The translations under genes and the position numbers were made by a program. Shown here in pieces: positions 15,075-48,445 of a stretch of 64,000 nt of DNA. Origin of the DNA: Apostichopus japonicus. Lineage: Eukaryota; Echinodermata; Holothuroidea; Aspidochirotida; Stichopodidae. Location of the stretch: contig NC_092581.1 of the NCBI RefSeq assembly GCF_037975245.1, positions 12,863,303-12,927,302 of the forward strand, written 5' to 3'. The stretch's first letter is position 1. The number at the start of each line of letters is the position of its first letter. The notes beneath the pieces were generated by a model. That model searched no databases. It worked only from the letters and a program-made list of their open reading frames with translations, and was not told where the DNA came from.

Positions 15075-15076
<2 letters not shown>
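13091..15076. other. Intergenic, no gene seen
   Basis: Apart from CA and CT microsatellites, there is an AT palindrome near 13915-13952 and an alternating purine-pyrimidine stretch (TGTGCGCACG) near 13820-13870. Confidence 0.6.
13686..13706. repeat. (CA)n microsatellite
   Basis: About ten CA units. A CT-rich run follows at 14548-14574. Confidence 0.9.
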
Positions 15077-15171
<95 letters not shown>

Positions 15172-15194
15172 TTATATATATATATATATATATG

Positions 15195-15267
<73 letters not shown>
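15077..15267. repeat. (TA)n array, interrupted
   Basis: About 190 bp of TA with TTTA and TGTATACA interruptions in the middle. Several IYIY frames overlap it. Confidence 0.97.
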
Positions 15268-15269
<2 letters not shown>

Positions 15270-16020
15270 TTCCACCTCATATATATCATCCCACCTCTGA
15301 GTGTGGAACACATTCCCGCTTGTAAATGTCTGTATAATGAAAAAGTTGCACGCACGGTAAGAGAAGAACTTTTTCCCTAGTTTGGCATGACGAAATATAG
15401 GAGCTTTTCCAGGGCTTAGAATGCCATCGGGAATTTCGGCATAGAACGATTCAGAGAGAGGGAGAAAAAAAAGTTTAAAAAAATTCAGATTCATTCCGAA
15501 TATTGTTTTGGCTTGGTTATCAATTCAAACAGTTTTGAATAATATTGATCGGTGGTAGATTCGCCTGAGAAAGCACCAAATCCTCGCTTGATTTGTTCTC
15601 AGAATAATTTGAATTAAACGAGGGAAGTAAGGGAAGAAAAATGAAGAAAGATTTGGATTGTTGATAGATTTTGCTGTTTATCAGATTCGACGATTTATAG
15701 CAGAGATAACGAGCGAAGGAGACACGAGCGTAAACTCTTCAACTGGGAATGATTGAGGTACAAATAAAGTACGTTATCCTGTTATTTGTAAGGCAGAGGC
15801 ACTTTACAGGAGATATCATATCGCTATGAAGTAGTATATATTGTATGTATGTGTAATATGTTGTATGTATGTACGCCAAACTAATTCGTTGTCCATTCAG
15901 TATTGACTGGGTTAATTCCCACCTCTGGGAGTGTAAACAGCAGCAGAGAAGCCTAATTCAACTCACTTCAAATCAATCTTAATCAACCAATTTCGAACAA
16001 ACATTACACAACGGAACCCT
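15268..16020. other. Intergenic, no gene seen
   Basis: No repeat or coding exon recognised. Confidence 0.55.
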
Positions 16021-16390
16021 TCAAAACTTAACGAAACGCAAAACAACACATGTCCACTCACCTAAATCAACTAATTCAAAACCCAACGCAACGCAACGTA
16101 ACATAATGTAAGACAGCGCAACACAATCCAGCAAACGGTAACGCAACGCAAACGCAAAGCTATTCAACACAACGTAATTGGATCCACAATATAAATCAGC
16201 TCGACCTAATTTAATCGAACGTCTCTCAACGTAACGCAACACAATGAATTGTAATGCAATGTAGTGATATGTAACTAAGACAGCGAAGGACAAAGCTTTT
16301 CACATCATATTTTCCCAACTCAACCTTATCCAACTCATACTATCACATCACAATGCAAGGCAACGTAAAACAACGCAAAGTAACGCAAAA
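16021..16390. repeat. Degenerate AACGC/CAACG pentamer-rich region
   Basis: Words such as CAACGCAACGTAAC recur in decayed form for about 370 bp. The 90-residue minus-strand frame across it reflects the repeat and matches no family I know. Confidence 0.5.
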
Positions 16391-16521
16391 ATGTGTCTTC
16401 TGAAGAATTATAGAACAGCTATCCGGTATACAAACTCATTGTATCATAACATATTAGTTTAAGAGGAGATTCCAATGTAAAAGACATTCAAATCAAAACA
16501 ACATCCTGAATGAGGAAGGCG

Positions 16522-18676
<2,155 letters not shown>

Positions 18677-18704
18677 TGTCTGTTGGCGTGTGTTGGAAAG
18701 TAAG

Positions 18705-19010
18705 ATATATCCACAAGAGAAAAGGGGGAAAAATGATACTTTCATTTCCAACTTTATTACTTAGAACGTTAAATCAGTTACAAAATATTTCGAGCGTTAG
18801 CACAGCTCTTCTTCAGTTGCAGTAATGAAATGGAAGAAACTAGACCTTATTGGGATTTAACTTAGAAGTTAAATCCCAATAAGGTCTAGTTTCTTCCAGA
18901 AGAAGAGCTGTGTTAACGCTCGAAATATTTTGTAACTGATTAAACGTTCTAAGTAATAAAGTTGGAAATGAAAGTATCATTTATTGTCCCTTTTCTCTTG
19001 TGGATATATA
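18705..19010. mobile_element. Foldback element: two near-identical inverted arms of about 145-160 bp
   Basis: The left arm (18705-18864) and right arm (18865-19010) are reverse complements with few substitutions. The left arm carries one extra block of about 17 bp near 18815. The axis is the palindrome TTTAACTTAGAAGTTAAA at 18856-18873, so there is almost no loop. Both outer ends (TATCCACAAGAG) abut TA repeats. It may be a foldback or MITE inserted into a TA array, or a head-to-head dimer of a retroelement end. It encodes nothing. Confidence 0.85.
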
Positions 19011-19035
19011 TATATATATATATATAAATATATAT

Positions 19036-19083
<48 letters not shown>

Positions 19084-19101
19084 CGTGTGTGTGTGTGTGT
19101 G
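19003..19101. repeat. (TA)n then (GT)n array
   Basis: TA repeats begin at the outer end of the foldback's right arm and change to GT/GC at about 19072. Confidence 0.95.
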
Positions 19102-19612
19102 TATTTACTTGACTGCTAAGTACAGAAACAAATTCACCAGTGCGAAACTTCAACCTGAAGGATGGGTTGCACCACTATTACGAGCCTTTCACAGCCCATC
19201 ATGCAAATGCTTGATCTATGCAGGGTTTTTGACAATGTCACAAGAAACGCAGCAAACACATATCAAATCTGAAACAAAGCATAATGCCTGGCAACGTACA
19301 CTTTCTCTAGGTCACCTACTGTAGCACCAAAGACAGGTGCGAAAATTCAAAGACGTGTTGTACCCTTAAACTTTTTGGATAAGTTGTTGTATGCCAATGA
19401 TAAGACTTCCTAGACATATCGTGTAATGGTTGGCCTATGTAGATTCAGCCATGTCAAAATAAAAGACTACAGTCCCAGCTAATCACAACTGAAACAAAAT
19501 CAAAACCTGACAAATCCGTTCAAAGAAAACCGAATCTGAGTTTTATTGCAATTTTAAAGCGATACCCAAGTGCCAAATTTAAACGAGAAATCCAAAATGA
19601 TAGTGACAAAAG

Positions 19613-19687
<75 letters not shown>

Positions 19688-21307
19688 CCTATATCATAAG
19701 ATGCTCCAGCTGGATTATTTCCTTTCATTAAGTTATCGAATTAGTTACTTATTTATTTCTTCTCGCTTTTAGTTATAGTTTGGAAACCGCATCCAAAAGT
19801 GTTCAGCAATATCATATAACGATTTTTGAGAAAAAATGTATTTTTGAAATTCGTATTTGTGATTACATTTGGTATAAGTAAAAAGTGATTTCCTTTGATG
19901 AATGATAGACAATTGTTTGAGATATCATGTAACGAAATATCAATGCTCAAAATAGAATTTTTTTAGAATGTCTGATGCTTTCGTCATTATAAGTTATGGA
20001 AACGTTATAGCCCTGTCTTAACAGGAGTGAAAGTCGCTCTCGTCAAAGAGTGAGTTCTTGTCAATTTAGCTCTAGAACCAGTATAAGTATTTTCAATCTA
20101 TAAGAGATGAATTTGGTAGAATTCACTCTAAGGAAAAGACTGAAATTACACCTCCAATGATTGATCACTGATTTCACTCTCAAAGAGAAAGGGGAGGGGT
20201 AGGTTGATGTGGGATTGCGTGCTATTCAAGAATCAATGTCTGAAAGCCTTGATTCCTATACTAGGAAATGTCATTTATTTCAATCATACGCAAGGAGTTG
20301 AAACTGTGCCCAGATGAACCCTCTATAATGTATCCAATCGGAAGTGAAAATATTCGTAACTAACAAAATGAGAAAAAAATACAGGACAGAAACCCGTCCC
20401 TTACAGCGAACTGTCACCTCAAAGGCATGAAGCGTCCTGACGCAATGACTGGTAAATAACGATGGTATTTAATTATTAACCTTAACTTTCAAAAGGTTCA
20501 TTGATGGATCTTTTAATACGATTTCAATCTGTCCCTTTAAGAATCGTTCATCTTGATAAGATAACTCTTTCTTTGAAAAACGAACAGGAAACAACAGACA
20601 GCATAAAAGGCGAATGCCCGTTTCCTTGTTTTTTTTTTGTGTTTGATTTTGGCAATTATAACACACTGCCAATTACCTGTCAACTGAATAATTCGTCTTC
20701 TCAGAGACCTTAGGTGGTGTAAAGTTGTTTCCTTTTATCGTCTGATAATCGTCAGCGTTTATACGTTGAAAGCACCCGACGAGAAGAAATGACCAGTAAT
20801 ACACTCCCTGTTTTAAGATTCTGCAGTGAATCACTCTTGGACGAAACCCTTAGGTCAAAAAATAAAATAAAACACAGTCCATTAAAAGAGTTCATTAGTG
20901 ATACAGAAAATGGAGGAAATTACGTCGAAACCTATTGTAAAATGCGGTTTAAATAGTCGTTAGGAGTTATTTAGATTTATCGTATATTTAAATGTCTCGT
21001 GTTTACCCATCAGCTGACATTTAAAGAGATGGTGGCATGAACTAAATTTTTTTTTTTTAAAAGAGGGATATTTTTCAACATGATAAATGTATCGGTATAG
21101 AGCGGCAGTGGAATTTCTTGGAATGGGGGTGTAGGCGGTTTTACACTATCTAACGCAACGTAGTGGCCAAGAACCTGAATAATTTTTAGGGAGGGCCCGA
21201 AGAACATGAACTTATAGCATGCTCCTCATGGTGAAACATAATTGCACCTATTAGGTGAATTGAGTATGGGGGCTTGGGATTGGGGGCTTGGGATTTGGGG
21301 CACAAAC
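19102..21307. other. Intergenic apart from a TA array at 19615
   Basis: No coding exon is supported. GGGGGCTTGGGATT is duplicated near 21270-21300. Confidence 0.6.
19615..19686. repeat. (TA)n array
   Basis: About 36 TA units without interruption. Confidence 0.97.
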
Positions 21308-21880
21308 TTAAAGGGGAAGTAAGACATGAGGTCTTGATTTTAAAGTAAAATCAACTCAAAATGTCCCGACAAACTGAAACCATATGTGTGTGCAGTCTGT
21401 AACTACAAATTTCAGTATTTAAATGGATTTATTTGTCAACAAAATGGTAGAAAAAATGCAGTCTAATTAATTATTTGTTTTAATTTCTCAATAAAAAGCT
21501 CATTGTTTGCATAACAAACGTGCACTTTTTCATTACGGGGTACTTTTCATTAACAAAACCACTTCTTAGTGATGTTTACCGTGCGTTTGAGGTTTTTTTT
21601 GCACCTGGTCACAATCTAAATCAACAAGTGTCCATCGTATGTTCTTACATTATTTTTGTTTACAAACAGCTTTATTGACTTTAATATATAAGCTAACATG
21701 TGAGAAATAATATATTATGAATTGTATTGAATTGCAATTAACCGAATTTATAACCATTTCTTGATTCAGGACAAAAATATTTATGAGCGGTTTTAGCCAC
21801 AAAAAAAGTTGAATAATTGTTGGTTTTTGTCAATTATAGTGCGGTCCCGGTTTTCATTTGTCATTATACATTCCCTTTAA
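21308..21880. mobile_element. Possible TTAA-bounded MITE (573 bp)
   Basis: The left border TTAAAGGGGAAGT and the right border in reverse complement TTAAAGGGAATGT are imperfect inverted repeats starting with TTAA, the target site of piggyBac elements. The interior is AT-rich and non-coding. The match is only about 13 bp, so chance is possible. Confidence 0.35.
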
Positions 21881-23188
21881 TTACCTTTAATCTGAGATAT
21901 TGTAATTCGCTTTTAAGTGTATTCCCTTAATTGGCGATAATATGTAGATAAAAGGAAATTTGAGTCAATTCATGCAAACGTTTAAATGTCACTAGAGTAA
22001 TTTCAGAAGACATTTATTTAAACGGGGTAAAGAAAAGGGGGGTGGGGGTAACCAACACAATGGAAACACAATGGGAACACATGTTTATTTATATTACCTT
22101 ATATGAAGGCCTTTCACAACCGTATTCCAGCGAGTTGTATAAATCATACGGTTTGGGATGACGACTTCACCAATGGAATGGAGGGGAGGGCATGGCAAGG
22201 GATGGGAGGGGAGGGGGAGGGGAGGGGAGGGGAGAGGGGTGAAGGAGAAGATTAAAATCCAAATAATCGGTTGGGTTAAATATGGAGATTGGATTACTTT
22301 TTCTGTTAAGACAGTTCAAGTCTCAGAAAATAAAAAATATGGTCATCCCCTGGATGAGAACCACAAGGATAAAAACACATACATAAAAGTTAGAGCTCGG
22401 TCTTCATCAGACCCCACCACGATTTGTATGATCTGATTTTATTATTTGTTGGGGCTATTTTAATAAAATAACTTATCCAGCTCAATTTTTTTTTTTTTTT
22501 TGGGGGGGGGGGTATGTTCTTGTTTGTGTGTGAAGAAGTCCAGTTAATTGTATTTCAATTTTAGGACGAATGCTATTCTAACAGACAATTCCTTCGTCAA
22601 ATTGAGAAAAAAAAATGCATATACGCTTATACATTTAAAACAAAAATGGATCTTTCCCTTCTTTTATTATTATATTTTTGTATTAATCTTTTTTTTTTGT
22701 ATTATTATTTATTTTTTGTATTAATTTTTTTGTATAATTGTTTTCTCTTTTTCGTTTTATTCAGCTTAATTTATTATTATGATTATCTTTTGTATGTTTC
22801 CTTTTAGTAAATGAAGAAGGGGGTATTCATTCAATCTGATTTGTGTCCAGAACCGCAAGTCCTTACTAGTTCGTTGCTTGTATTGATTATATTGTCACCT
22901 TTTAGGTGAATACGTAATGAGAAGCAACCAGGCGATACATATAAGGCAGTTGCCGGTATAGGCTAGCATATATGATATAGGAAATATGGACTTTGTGTCT
23001 AACATGTGACGTTTTTCACTGTCAAGGATTTCAAATATGGCTTTCGGGGGAAATTTTAATCTTGATACGTCATAGGCCATCGTAAAAAAACGGGCAAAAA
23101 ATAGTGTTAGTATATGCTTCCTTATAGCCGTTACGGTTCTCAAGAAATTTACCTTCAAAATGTTAATATATCTCTGGAATGTCCCTTT

Positions 23189-23191
<3 letters not shown>
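21881..23191. other. Intergenic, no gene seen
   Basis: Holds the GGGGA tract, a T16G10 run (22484-22511) and a T-rich stretch at 22660-22760. Confidence 0.6.
22165..22245. repeat. GGGGA-rich purine tract
   Basis: GGGAGGGG-type units over about 80 bp, with G-quadruplex potential on the plus strand. The glycine-rich frame here is not a gene. Confidence 0.8.
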
Positions 23192-23227
<36 letters not shown>

Positions 23228-23245
23228 TGTATATATATATATATA

Positions 23246-23289
<44 letters not shown>
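23192..23289. repeat. (TA)n array with CTGTA interruptions
   Basis: TA units are broken twice by ACTGTA, about 20 bp apart. The left edge follows GGAATGTCCCTTTAAGG, one of several TTAAAGG-type words in the window. Confidence 0.96.
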
Positions 23290-23292
<3 letters not shown>

Positions 23293-23991
23293 AAACTTAG
23301 TTTTGTGCCTATAGCTTCCATTTTTAATGAGGAAAAATTTAATATTATAATTATCAACTTCAACAGAAATCGTGGACGTTTTCCCAACGGGAAATCTTAC
23401 TATACTTGCTGTCAAGGTTGCTCTATCAATTTCAATGTAACATGTCCAACCTGATAGAAATGGTGATAAAAACAACTCAGTTGTGTGTGATAATATATAC
23501 ATTTGCTTTACTCAGCCTCAGAGATTAGGTAGAACAGAAAGAGTCTGTTCCTGGAAACGGATAACGTTAAGTTTTTAAACTATAAGCTGTAACAACAACA
23601 AACAAGATTTCCAGTTTCATTTTTGATCTAATTCAAACAGAAATGTGCAATCGTAAAAATCTCTGTAGAAGTGATAATCTTGTAATGCAAATACTTAAAA
23701 GTTACACTGTTCCGTATAAACTATCTCATAGAAACGAACAGTAATTTGATTTAAATTCATAGTTTGATATCAAATCAAATTTGTAAATTATTATCGATGG
23801 CTATTTTAATTGTCCCTGACCCTGATCCCATATGTGCAAATTATCAGATGACATTGCATGGTCAACGACAGTTCTATACTTTCCATTGCGCATGTGCGAG
23901 CCATAGAGCCGCGTCAGGTCACGTGATACAAGCTTGCACACACTAACGACGAATACATACCTTAACTCGTACCTGTAAGCTCAGACTAAGT
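23290..23991. other. Intergenic, no gene seen
   Basis: Ordinary sequence leading into the 19-bp satellite. No coding signal. Confidence 0.55.
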
Positions 23992-24458
23992 AGTACGAGT
24001 ACAAAGCATGAACACGAGTACAAAGCATGAACACGATTACAAAGCATGAACACGAGTACAAAGCATGAACACGAGTACAAAGCATGAACACGAGTACAAA
24101 GCATGAATACGAGTACAATAAAGAACACGAGTACAAAGCATGAACACGAGTACAAAGCATGAACACGAGTACAAAGCATAAACACGAGTACAAAACATGA
24201 GCACGAGTACAAAGCATGAACACGAGTACAAAGCATGAACACGAGTACAAAGCATGAATACGAGTACAATAAAGAACACGAGTACAAAGCATCAACACGA
24301 GTACAAAGCATGAACACGAGTACAAAGCATGAACACGAGTACAAAGCATGAACACGAGTACAAAGCATGAATACGAGTACAAAGCATGAACACGAGTACA
24401 AAGCATGAACACGAGTACAAAGCATGAACACGAGTACAAAGCATGAACACGAGTACAA
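23992..24458. repeat. 19-bp satellite with higher-order period
   Basis: About 24 copies of AACACGAGTACAAAGCATG run head to tail. A variant in which AAAGCATG is replaced by AATAAAG (an 18-bp copy) occurs at about 24111 and 24262, 151 bp apart. That equals seven 19-mers plus one 18-mer, so an eight-copy block was duplicated. The three long minus-strand frames here are repeat translations. Confidence 0.95.
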
Positions 24459-24540
24459 ATATAGAATTTTCCTTGGATACAAGTATGAGTACAATATTTG
24501 CTTGATTGTTAAAATTCCCCAAGTTTAAGTACATGTCGTA

Positions 24541-24705
24541 CTAGCGTAAGGGTACCAATCAACGAGGGTCGGGTTCAGGGTACGAGAGTTAGGGTACAAA
24601 TTCACTAGGGTCGAGTACAGGTATACTAGAGTAAGGGTTCAAATCTACTAGGGTCGAGTACTGGTATGAGAGTAAGGGTTCAAATCCACTAGGGTCGAGT
24701 ACAAC
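24541..24705. repeat. Short tandem repeat, about four degenerate 40-43 bp copies
   Basis: The unit reads roughly GAGAGTAAGGGTTCAAATCC followed by ACTAGGGTCGAGTACTGGTAT. It shares the word GAGTAC with the 19-bp satellite just upstream. Confidence 0.75.
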
Positions 24706-30675
<5,970 letters not shown>

Positions 30676-30683
30676 TATATAAA
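30676..30683 (+). promoter_or_regulatory. TATA-like box upstream of the SLC22-like gene
   Basis: The sequence TATATAAA follows a pyrimidine stretch, about 790 bp before the start codon. If it is the promoter, the large GGAT array lies between it and the ATG, in the 5' UTR or more likely in a first intron. The window is rich in TA, so a chance match is quite possible. Confidence 0.22.
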
Positions 30684-30858
30684 CACATATCTGTTTCGAT
30701 TTGTGAAGATGATTTAAAAGCAAAAAATTGAGAACTTGAATCAATGTTATTCAATAAATCAAGTAAAAACCAAACAGGTTGTTTGTATATAGGCACATAT
30801 AGCGACATTCTGTCATACACGCATTAAGTCAAGTATATGTATATAGATAGATAAATAA

Positions 30859-31356
30859 ATGGATGGATGGATGGTTTGATGGATTGATGAATGGATGGAT
30901 AGATGGATGGATGGATGGATGGGTGGGTGGGTGGGTGGATGGATGGATGGGTGGGTGGGTGGGTGGGTGGGTGGGTGGATGGATGGATGGATGGATGGAT
31001 GGATGGATGGATGGATGGATGGATGGATGGATGGATGGATGGATGGATGGATGGATGGATGGATGGATGGATGGATGGATGGATGGATGGATGGATGGAT
31101 GGATGGATGGATGGATGGATGGATGGATGGATGGATGGATGGATGGATGGATGGATGGATGGATGGATGGATGGATGGATGGATGGATGGATGGATGGAT
31201 GGATGGATGGATGGATGGATGGATGGATGGATGGATGGATGGATGGATGGATGGATGGATGGATGGATGGATGGATGGATGGATGGATGGATGGATGGAT
31301 GGATGGATGGATGGATGGATGGATGGATGGATGGATGGATGGATGGATGGATGGAT
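30859..31356. repeat. (GGAT)n array just upstream of the SLC22-like gene
   Basis: About 500 bp of GGAT with a GGGT-rich section near 30920-30978. It ends 113 bp before the transporter start codon. The long MDGW and IHPS frames are repeat translations. Confidence 0.97.
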
Positions 31357-31468
31357 GATTTATTCTCACGCATTCAATGAATTTATACTTGAGTGCATTC
31401 AGTAATACCTTATTCTCCTTTGTTTTTTCATCCTTCTTTCAAGACTTCTTTTTCTAGCCTTGAAAAGA

Positions 31469-44649
<13,181 letters not shown>

Positions 44650-44994
44650 ACAGAAATGGGCATAAAAACCCATTCGTGTTCAAATTCTTGAAGAGGGCGT
44701 TTTCATACTTGCGCTCAGTTTTCAGTTTTAAATGCGGAATCTTCCTTTTCTTTGCCACAATCTGGTGTTACCATATATAGAGTGAATACTGAGGTTAAAG
44801 AAAGGTAATCCGGGAAGGTTTACCTGGTTCTCTCTTACTTAAGATTGAAAATTGGTGAACTTTAGGAATGAACTTCAGAAGACTTGCGGGTTTCTCCCAC
44901 ATTTGTGGTCGCGTCGTAAAAATAACTGCTGATTATTATTATTATAATTATTATTATTATCATAATTAAATGCAAAACACAAGACATTTCTTTA

Positions 44995-45115
44995 ATATCG
45001 TGAGACACAACTTGGGGGCCAAAACAGGACTTAAGAGGTGAGGGTGTGGCCATGAGGTCATTGAAGGTGGCACCCACATAGAAGTGTATAGGGGGTCATC
45101 CCCCCCCCCCCCCAG
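44995..45115. repeat. Interspersed repeat with poly-C core, in the 3' UTR region
   Basis: The segment GGTGTGGCCATGAGGTCATTG through TAGGGGGTCAT, followed by a C run, resembles 48280-48340 and more weakly 62930-63120. It may be an old dispersed element. It lies in the predicted 3' UTR. Confidence 0.4.
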
Positions 45116-45515
45116 AAAGGTCAATTCTAAGTTATAATCATATCATTTCTTATACTTTGTATAGGAGAGGGTTTATTCTACGCAAATGAAGATTAGAGGG
45201 ATGACCTCCGACCTCCACCGTGGGAAAACTAGGGTTTTGTCGAATCCACCTTTGGCCTTTCCATATAAGGATAATGCTCCAACCTAAATTAGTTGCTCCC
45301 TCTACATTTATAATCCTGTGCACGTCCTATACATGTTATATTCATTTGAGTTTCTTTTTATTGCAATTACAAGTTTGCTATTGTTTCTGCTACGTTTTTC
45401 TTACTTTTTTATACTTTTCTCGTTGAGTTTCTCTACTTTTCTACATCTTTTTGTATGTCTACGTCACTGATCACATTACGTAAAATAGTTCTCTGAACAG
45501 TCAAATTACCGGCAC

Positions 45516-45543
45516 AATAAAAATATGAAATATGACGAATAAA
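45516..45543 (+). promoter_or_regulatory. Candidate polyadenylation signals of the SLC22-like gene
   Basis: Two AATAAA hexamers lie at 45516 and 45538, followed by a T- and GT-rich stretch near 45585-45640 that could be the downstream element. They imply a 3' UTR of about 0.9 kb. An ATTAAA variant at 44965 is an alternative. No transcript evidence is available. Confidence 0.4.
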
Positions 45544-48261
45544 AATCAAAGACAGTGTGGTTACATACTCACATATTCTACTTTGTTTTTGTTTGTTATT
45601 TTGTTGTTGTTGTTGTTATTTTGCAGTTTTGTCTTATTTTACAGGAGAGAAAAATTTGGTTTTAACCCTTAAACGTGTTATGCGAGAAAATTTAGAGTTT
45701 CTTTATTTTTCATTTTGTGATTTACCATAGCCTGTATGTAATTTACATATATTTATGATATTATGAAACTTAGTATTCATGTTTTTAGAACATTCAAGAA
45801 ATTCAAAATTCAATGTCCATTTTTGTTGGTACCTTAGTCTCAACAAGTAGCTCCCTAATAACATACCTAGCTCGATCCCAATCTAGTTGCAGTTTATAAG
45901 GTGCAGTTAACATGATCAATAGCGTCACAAACTTTTGAAATTCCATCAACAATCAAATATGGTGTGAATTATTTTGTTTTAAATTAACCTGTTGCATCTG
46001 GCGTAAAGTGCCGTTTATACTATAGATTTGTCACCTTATAAGTTACTTAGATCCAACAGGGAGGAATTCATCTGGTAACCATATATACCGATCGTATATG
46101 ATATAGTAAAACTTTGGGCACATGGCACTTACAGGCTTCCATACTCGTTTGTACCGCTGTCGTAGACTTAGAATAGAAATAGAAATAGAAGAATATGCTG
46201 AATCTATTCGACCGAGTTCTGGGTATTACTTTCAATTTTTCACCAAAGATGTCTGAATATGTTTCTGCCCTTTTTTTGTCTCTCTGTCTATCCTGTAACA
46301 AGGGATCTAAAGATACGATGATACCAGAACAAAAATCATGCCCCAAAATGTTGCCAAGAATTATGCCCAACTCTGCCCCTTTTAAGCAAAGATCATTGGC
46401 ATTATTACAAACCAATATACTTTTGGAGACCTCATGCGGTATAGTTACCGATAATGCCTTCATAATTTATCAGACTAATTTCCCCATGAAATTACATACT
46501 AAATCGTCAAAGTAATATGTGATCTCGAAGTCCTTGTAGAAGTTCTCATTAGCTAAACCCTACCCATCACTGGATAGCTGACACGTTGGTCATTCTTGAT
46601 ACCTTGAAATATGAAAGCCTCATGTTTTCGTCACTTGTAAACAAACCCTCTTTATTCAGTAGTAAATCATATTCGTACGCTGCTCTTTGCAGGCCTAAAA
46701 TGGTTTTAAAATTGCCTCACGTGATTCCCAAATCGAAGTCGGCGGCACTTTTCCTGGATGAGTACACTCGGGCGTATTAATATAGACACTATAGCGTATG
46801 TATGACACCTTCAGTGCACAGTCTACTGGAATTCTGGTTATAGATGGCGCCATTCGTAAAAAGCAAACACAACCGGTTGTTATAAAATTCGTCGATGACG
46901 TCACTAAATTCTCAACACTTTCCCTGGATCGCAACAATTCAAAGAAATTACGCCGTCTCGCATCGTTGTCGCAATTCTGGTTAACTATTAACAGTCATCA
47001 GTTTTTGTCTAGCCACTACAAAACATTCGCAAGTGTCTTGCCATGTACCATGAGTAACATTGTATACATAGGTTAATGGAGCGGACACACGCACATACAC
47101 CCATTTCCCTACGAGCGCAGTCGAGTTCTACATTCAAAGCTATCAGGGTGTTTTTTCTTAGAATTTTGATTACATAAAGTTGGACATGCGTAAAATAAGT
47201 CATCGGCAAATTGATTTTGTTTACGTATATTGACATATTCAGTGTACCATACAAGTTCCGCCCGTTTCGCGAGACAATTACGAATTTTTAAACTCGTTGT
47301 AAATTGCCCCTTTATATGCAGTATATGAGACGTATCGAGGATTTTGTTGTTTACGTTTATCGATATTCCATCGAGAATATATTTACATACAACAAACGTT
47401 TGTATATTAATAGAGCTGACTGTGTCAAAGGAATTATTAAATGTAACTGTCAATACCGATCTTTGTTATTCTGGTCATTACTATACGGTATTGAGCACAT
47501 GATACAGACAGGGAAGGTAAATAGAAAATATTAAAAAAATAGTAAATATCTCCCAATTGAATCATGGTAACGTCAGTTCCGCCGTATAGGCTAACACTGA
47601 AACCTTCTTAGCCTTGTTGAACGTGTGGCAACTACAATCGGGGCTGTTGTAGTATCTTTAATAGCTAGAAGATATGTCGGGAGGAATTTCGGGTGGCATA
47701 TTGATCATTTATCATTGTCAATTGTTTACAAGAATTGTTTGCGAGTATTCTTTATTTTATGACCTGCTCGCGCGTAGATCTTGCCGCTGTTCCGCTAAAG
47801 GAGCCAGTGGTATGGAGGCGGGGAGTTAGGTCAGTGATGATGAAGGTCGCACTGTGTAACTACCATACATGGACATATTTCAGGATATACGTATAAACTA
47901 CCACAGCCTAAAATAGTTCAAACAGTTTCCCATAGAAAATGGAACCAGGGCGTTTACTTCCACAGGCTCGAGAACCAAAAAAAAAGGAAGTAAAAAGTTC
48001 GCGTGTACTTTAAATTACCATGGTTGTGTTCGCTCAATACACATCTCCATCTTTAATGAAGACACTCACAAACGTCTACAAACTTATATGGTGACTTTAC
48101 AGTCTCGTAAACCAGTCAGACTATTACAAAGTATTTCTCTCGACCGTATGGCATGCAATTTTAATTTTATTCGATATTTGATGATATCAACAATTATTTG
48201 GTTATATCTCCGTGTGCAATGTTAGGTTTATAACTAAAGGGAATGGTATGTGTTCATGCAT
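45544..48261. other. Intergenic, no gene supported
   Basis: Contains several unrelated frames of 64-131 residues (46068-46463 minus, 46195-46515 plus, 47109-47453 minus). None shows a domain, and they overlap on opposite strands. An old pseudogene cannot be excluded. Confidence 0.5.
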
Positions 48262-48445
48262 GGGTAGATCCAGGAATTTGAAAAGGAGTGGGCGTGGCCC
48301 TGAGATCGTTGAAGCCTACTCTCATGTAGGGGGTCATGGTGGGGGAGGGGCGATACCTTCCCGGAGGAATGAAACTTTTATACGTTAAATGGTGCGATCT
48401 GAAGAATCTTTAGACTAATATTTAAATTAGGTTTATTATTAGGTC
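48262..48445. repeat. Second copy of the GTGGCC...TAGGGGGTCAT repeat
   Basis: GGGCGTGGCCCTGAGATCGTTG and TGTAGGGGGTCAT parallel the copy near 45030. The following TTTAGACTAA...AAATTAGG also appears near 63088. Confidence 0.4.

Noticed and set aside
18781-18935. A genuine self-cleaving hammerhead ribozyme
   Set aside because: The core has one extra base and no clear third stem. Only a loose resemblance is reported.
23943-24494. 183-residue MLCTRVHALYSCSCFVLVF repeat protein, or a CRISPR-like array
   Set aside because: The 19-aa period is the 19-bp satellite read through three frames. There are no spacers between repeats, so it is not a CRISPR array.
30813-31405. Long frames of IHPS (minus) and MDGW (plus) repeats
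   Set aside because: All are readings of the GGAT array on both strands and in several frames.
31460-31468. TTG start nine bases before the ATG of exon 1
   Set aside because: Animal genes rarely start at TTG, and the ATG at 31469 gives the usual family N-terminus.
46068-47453. Overlapping frames of 80-131 residues on both strands
   Set aside because: No domain, no splice pattern and opposing overlaps. I could not link them into a gene.
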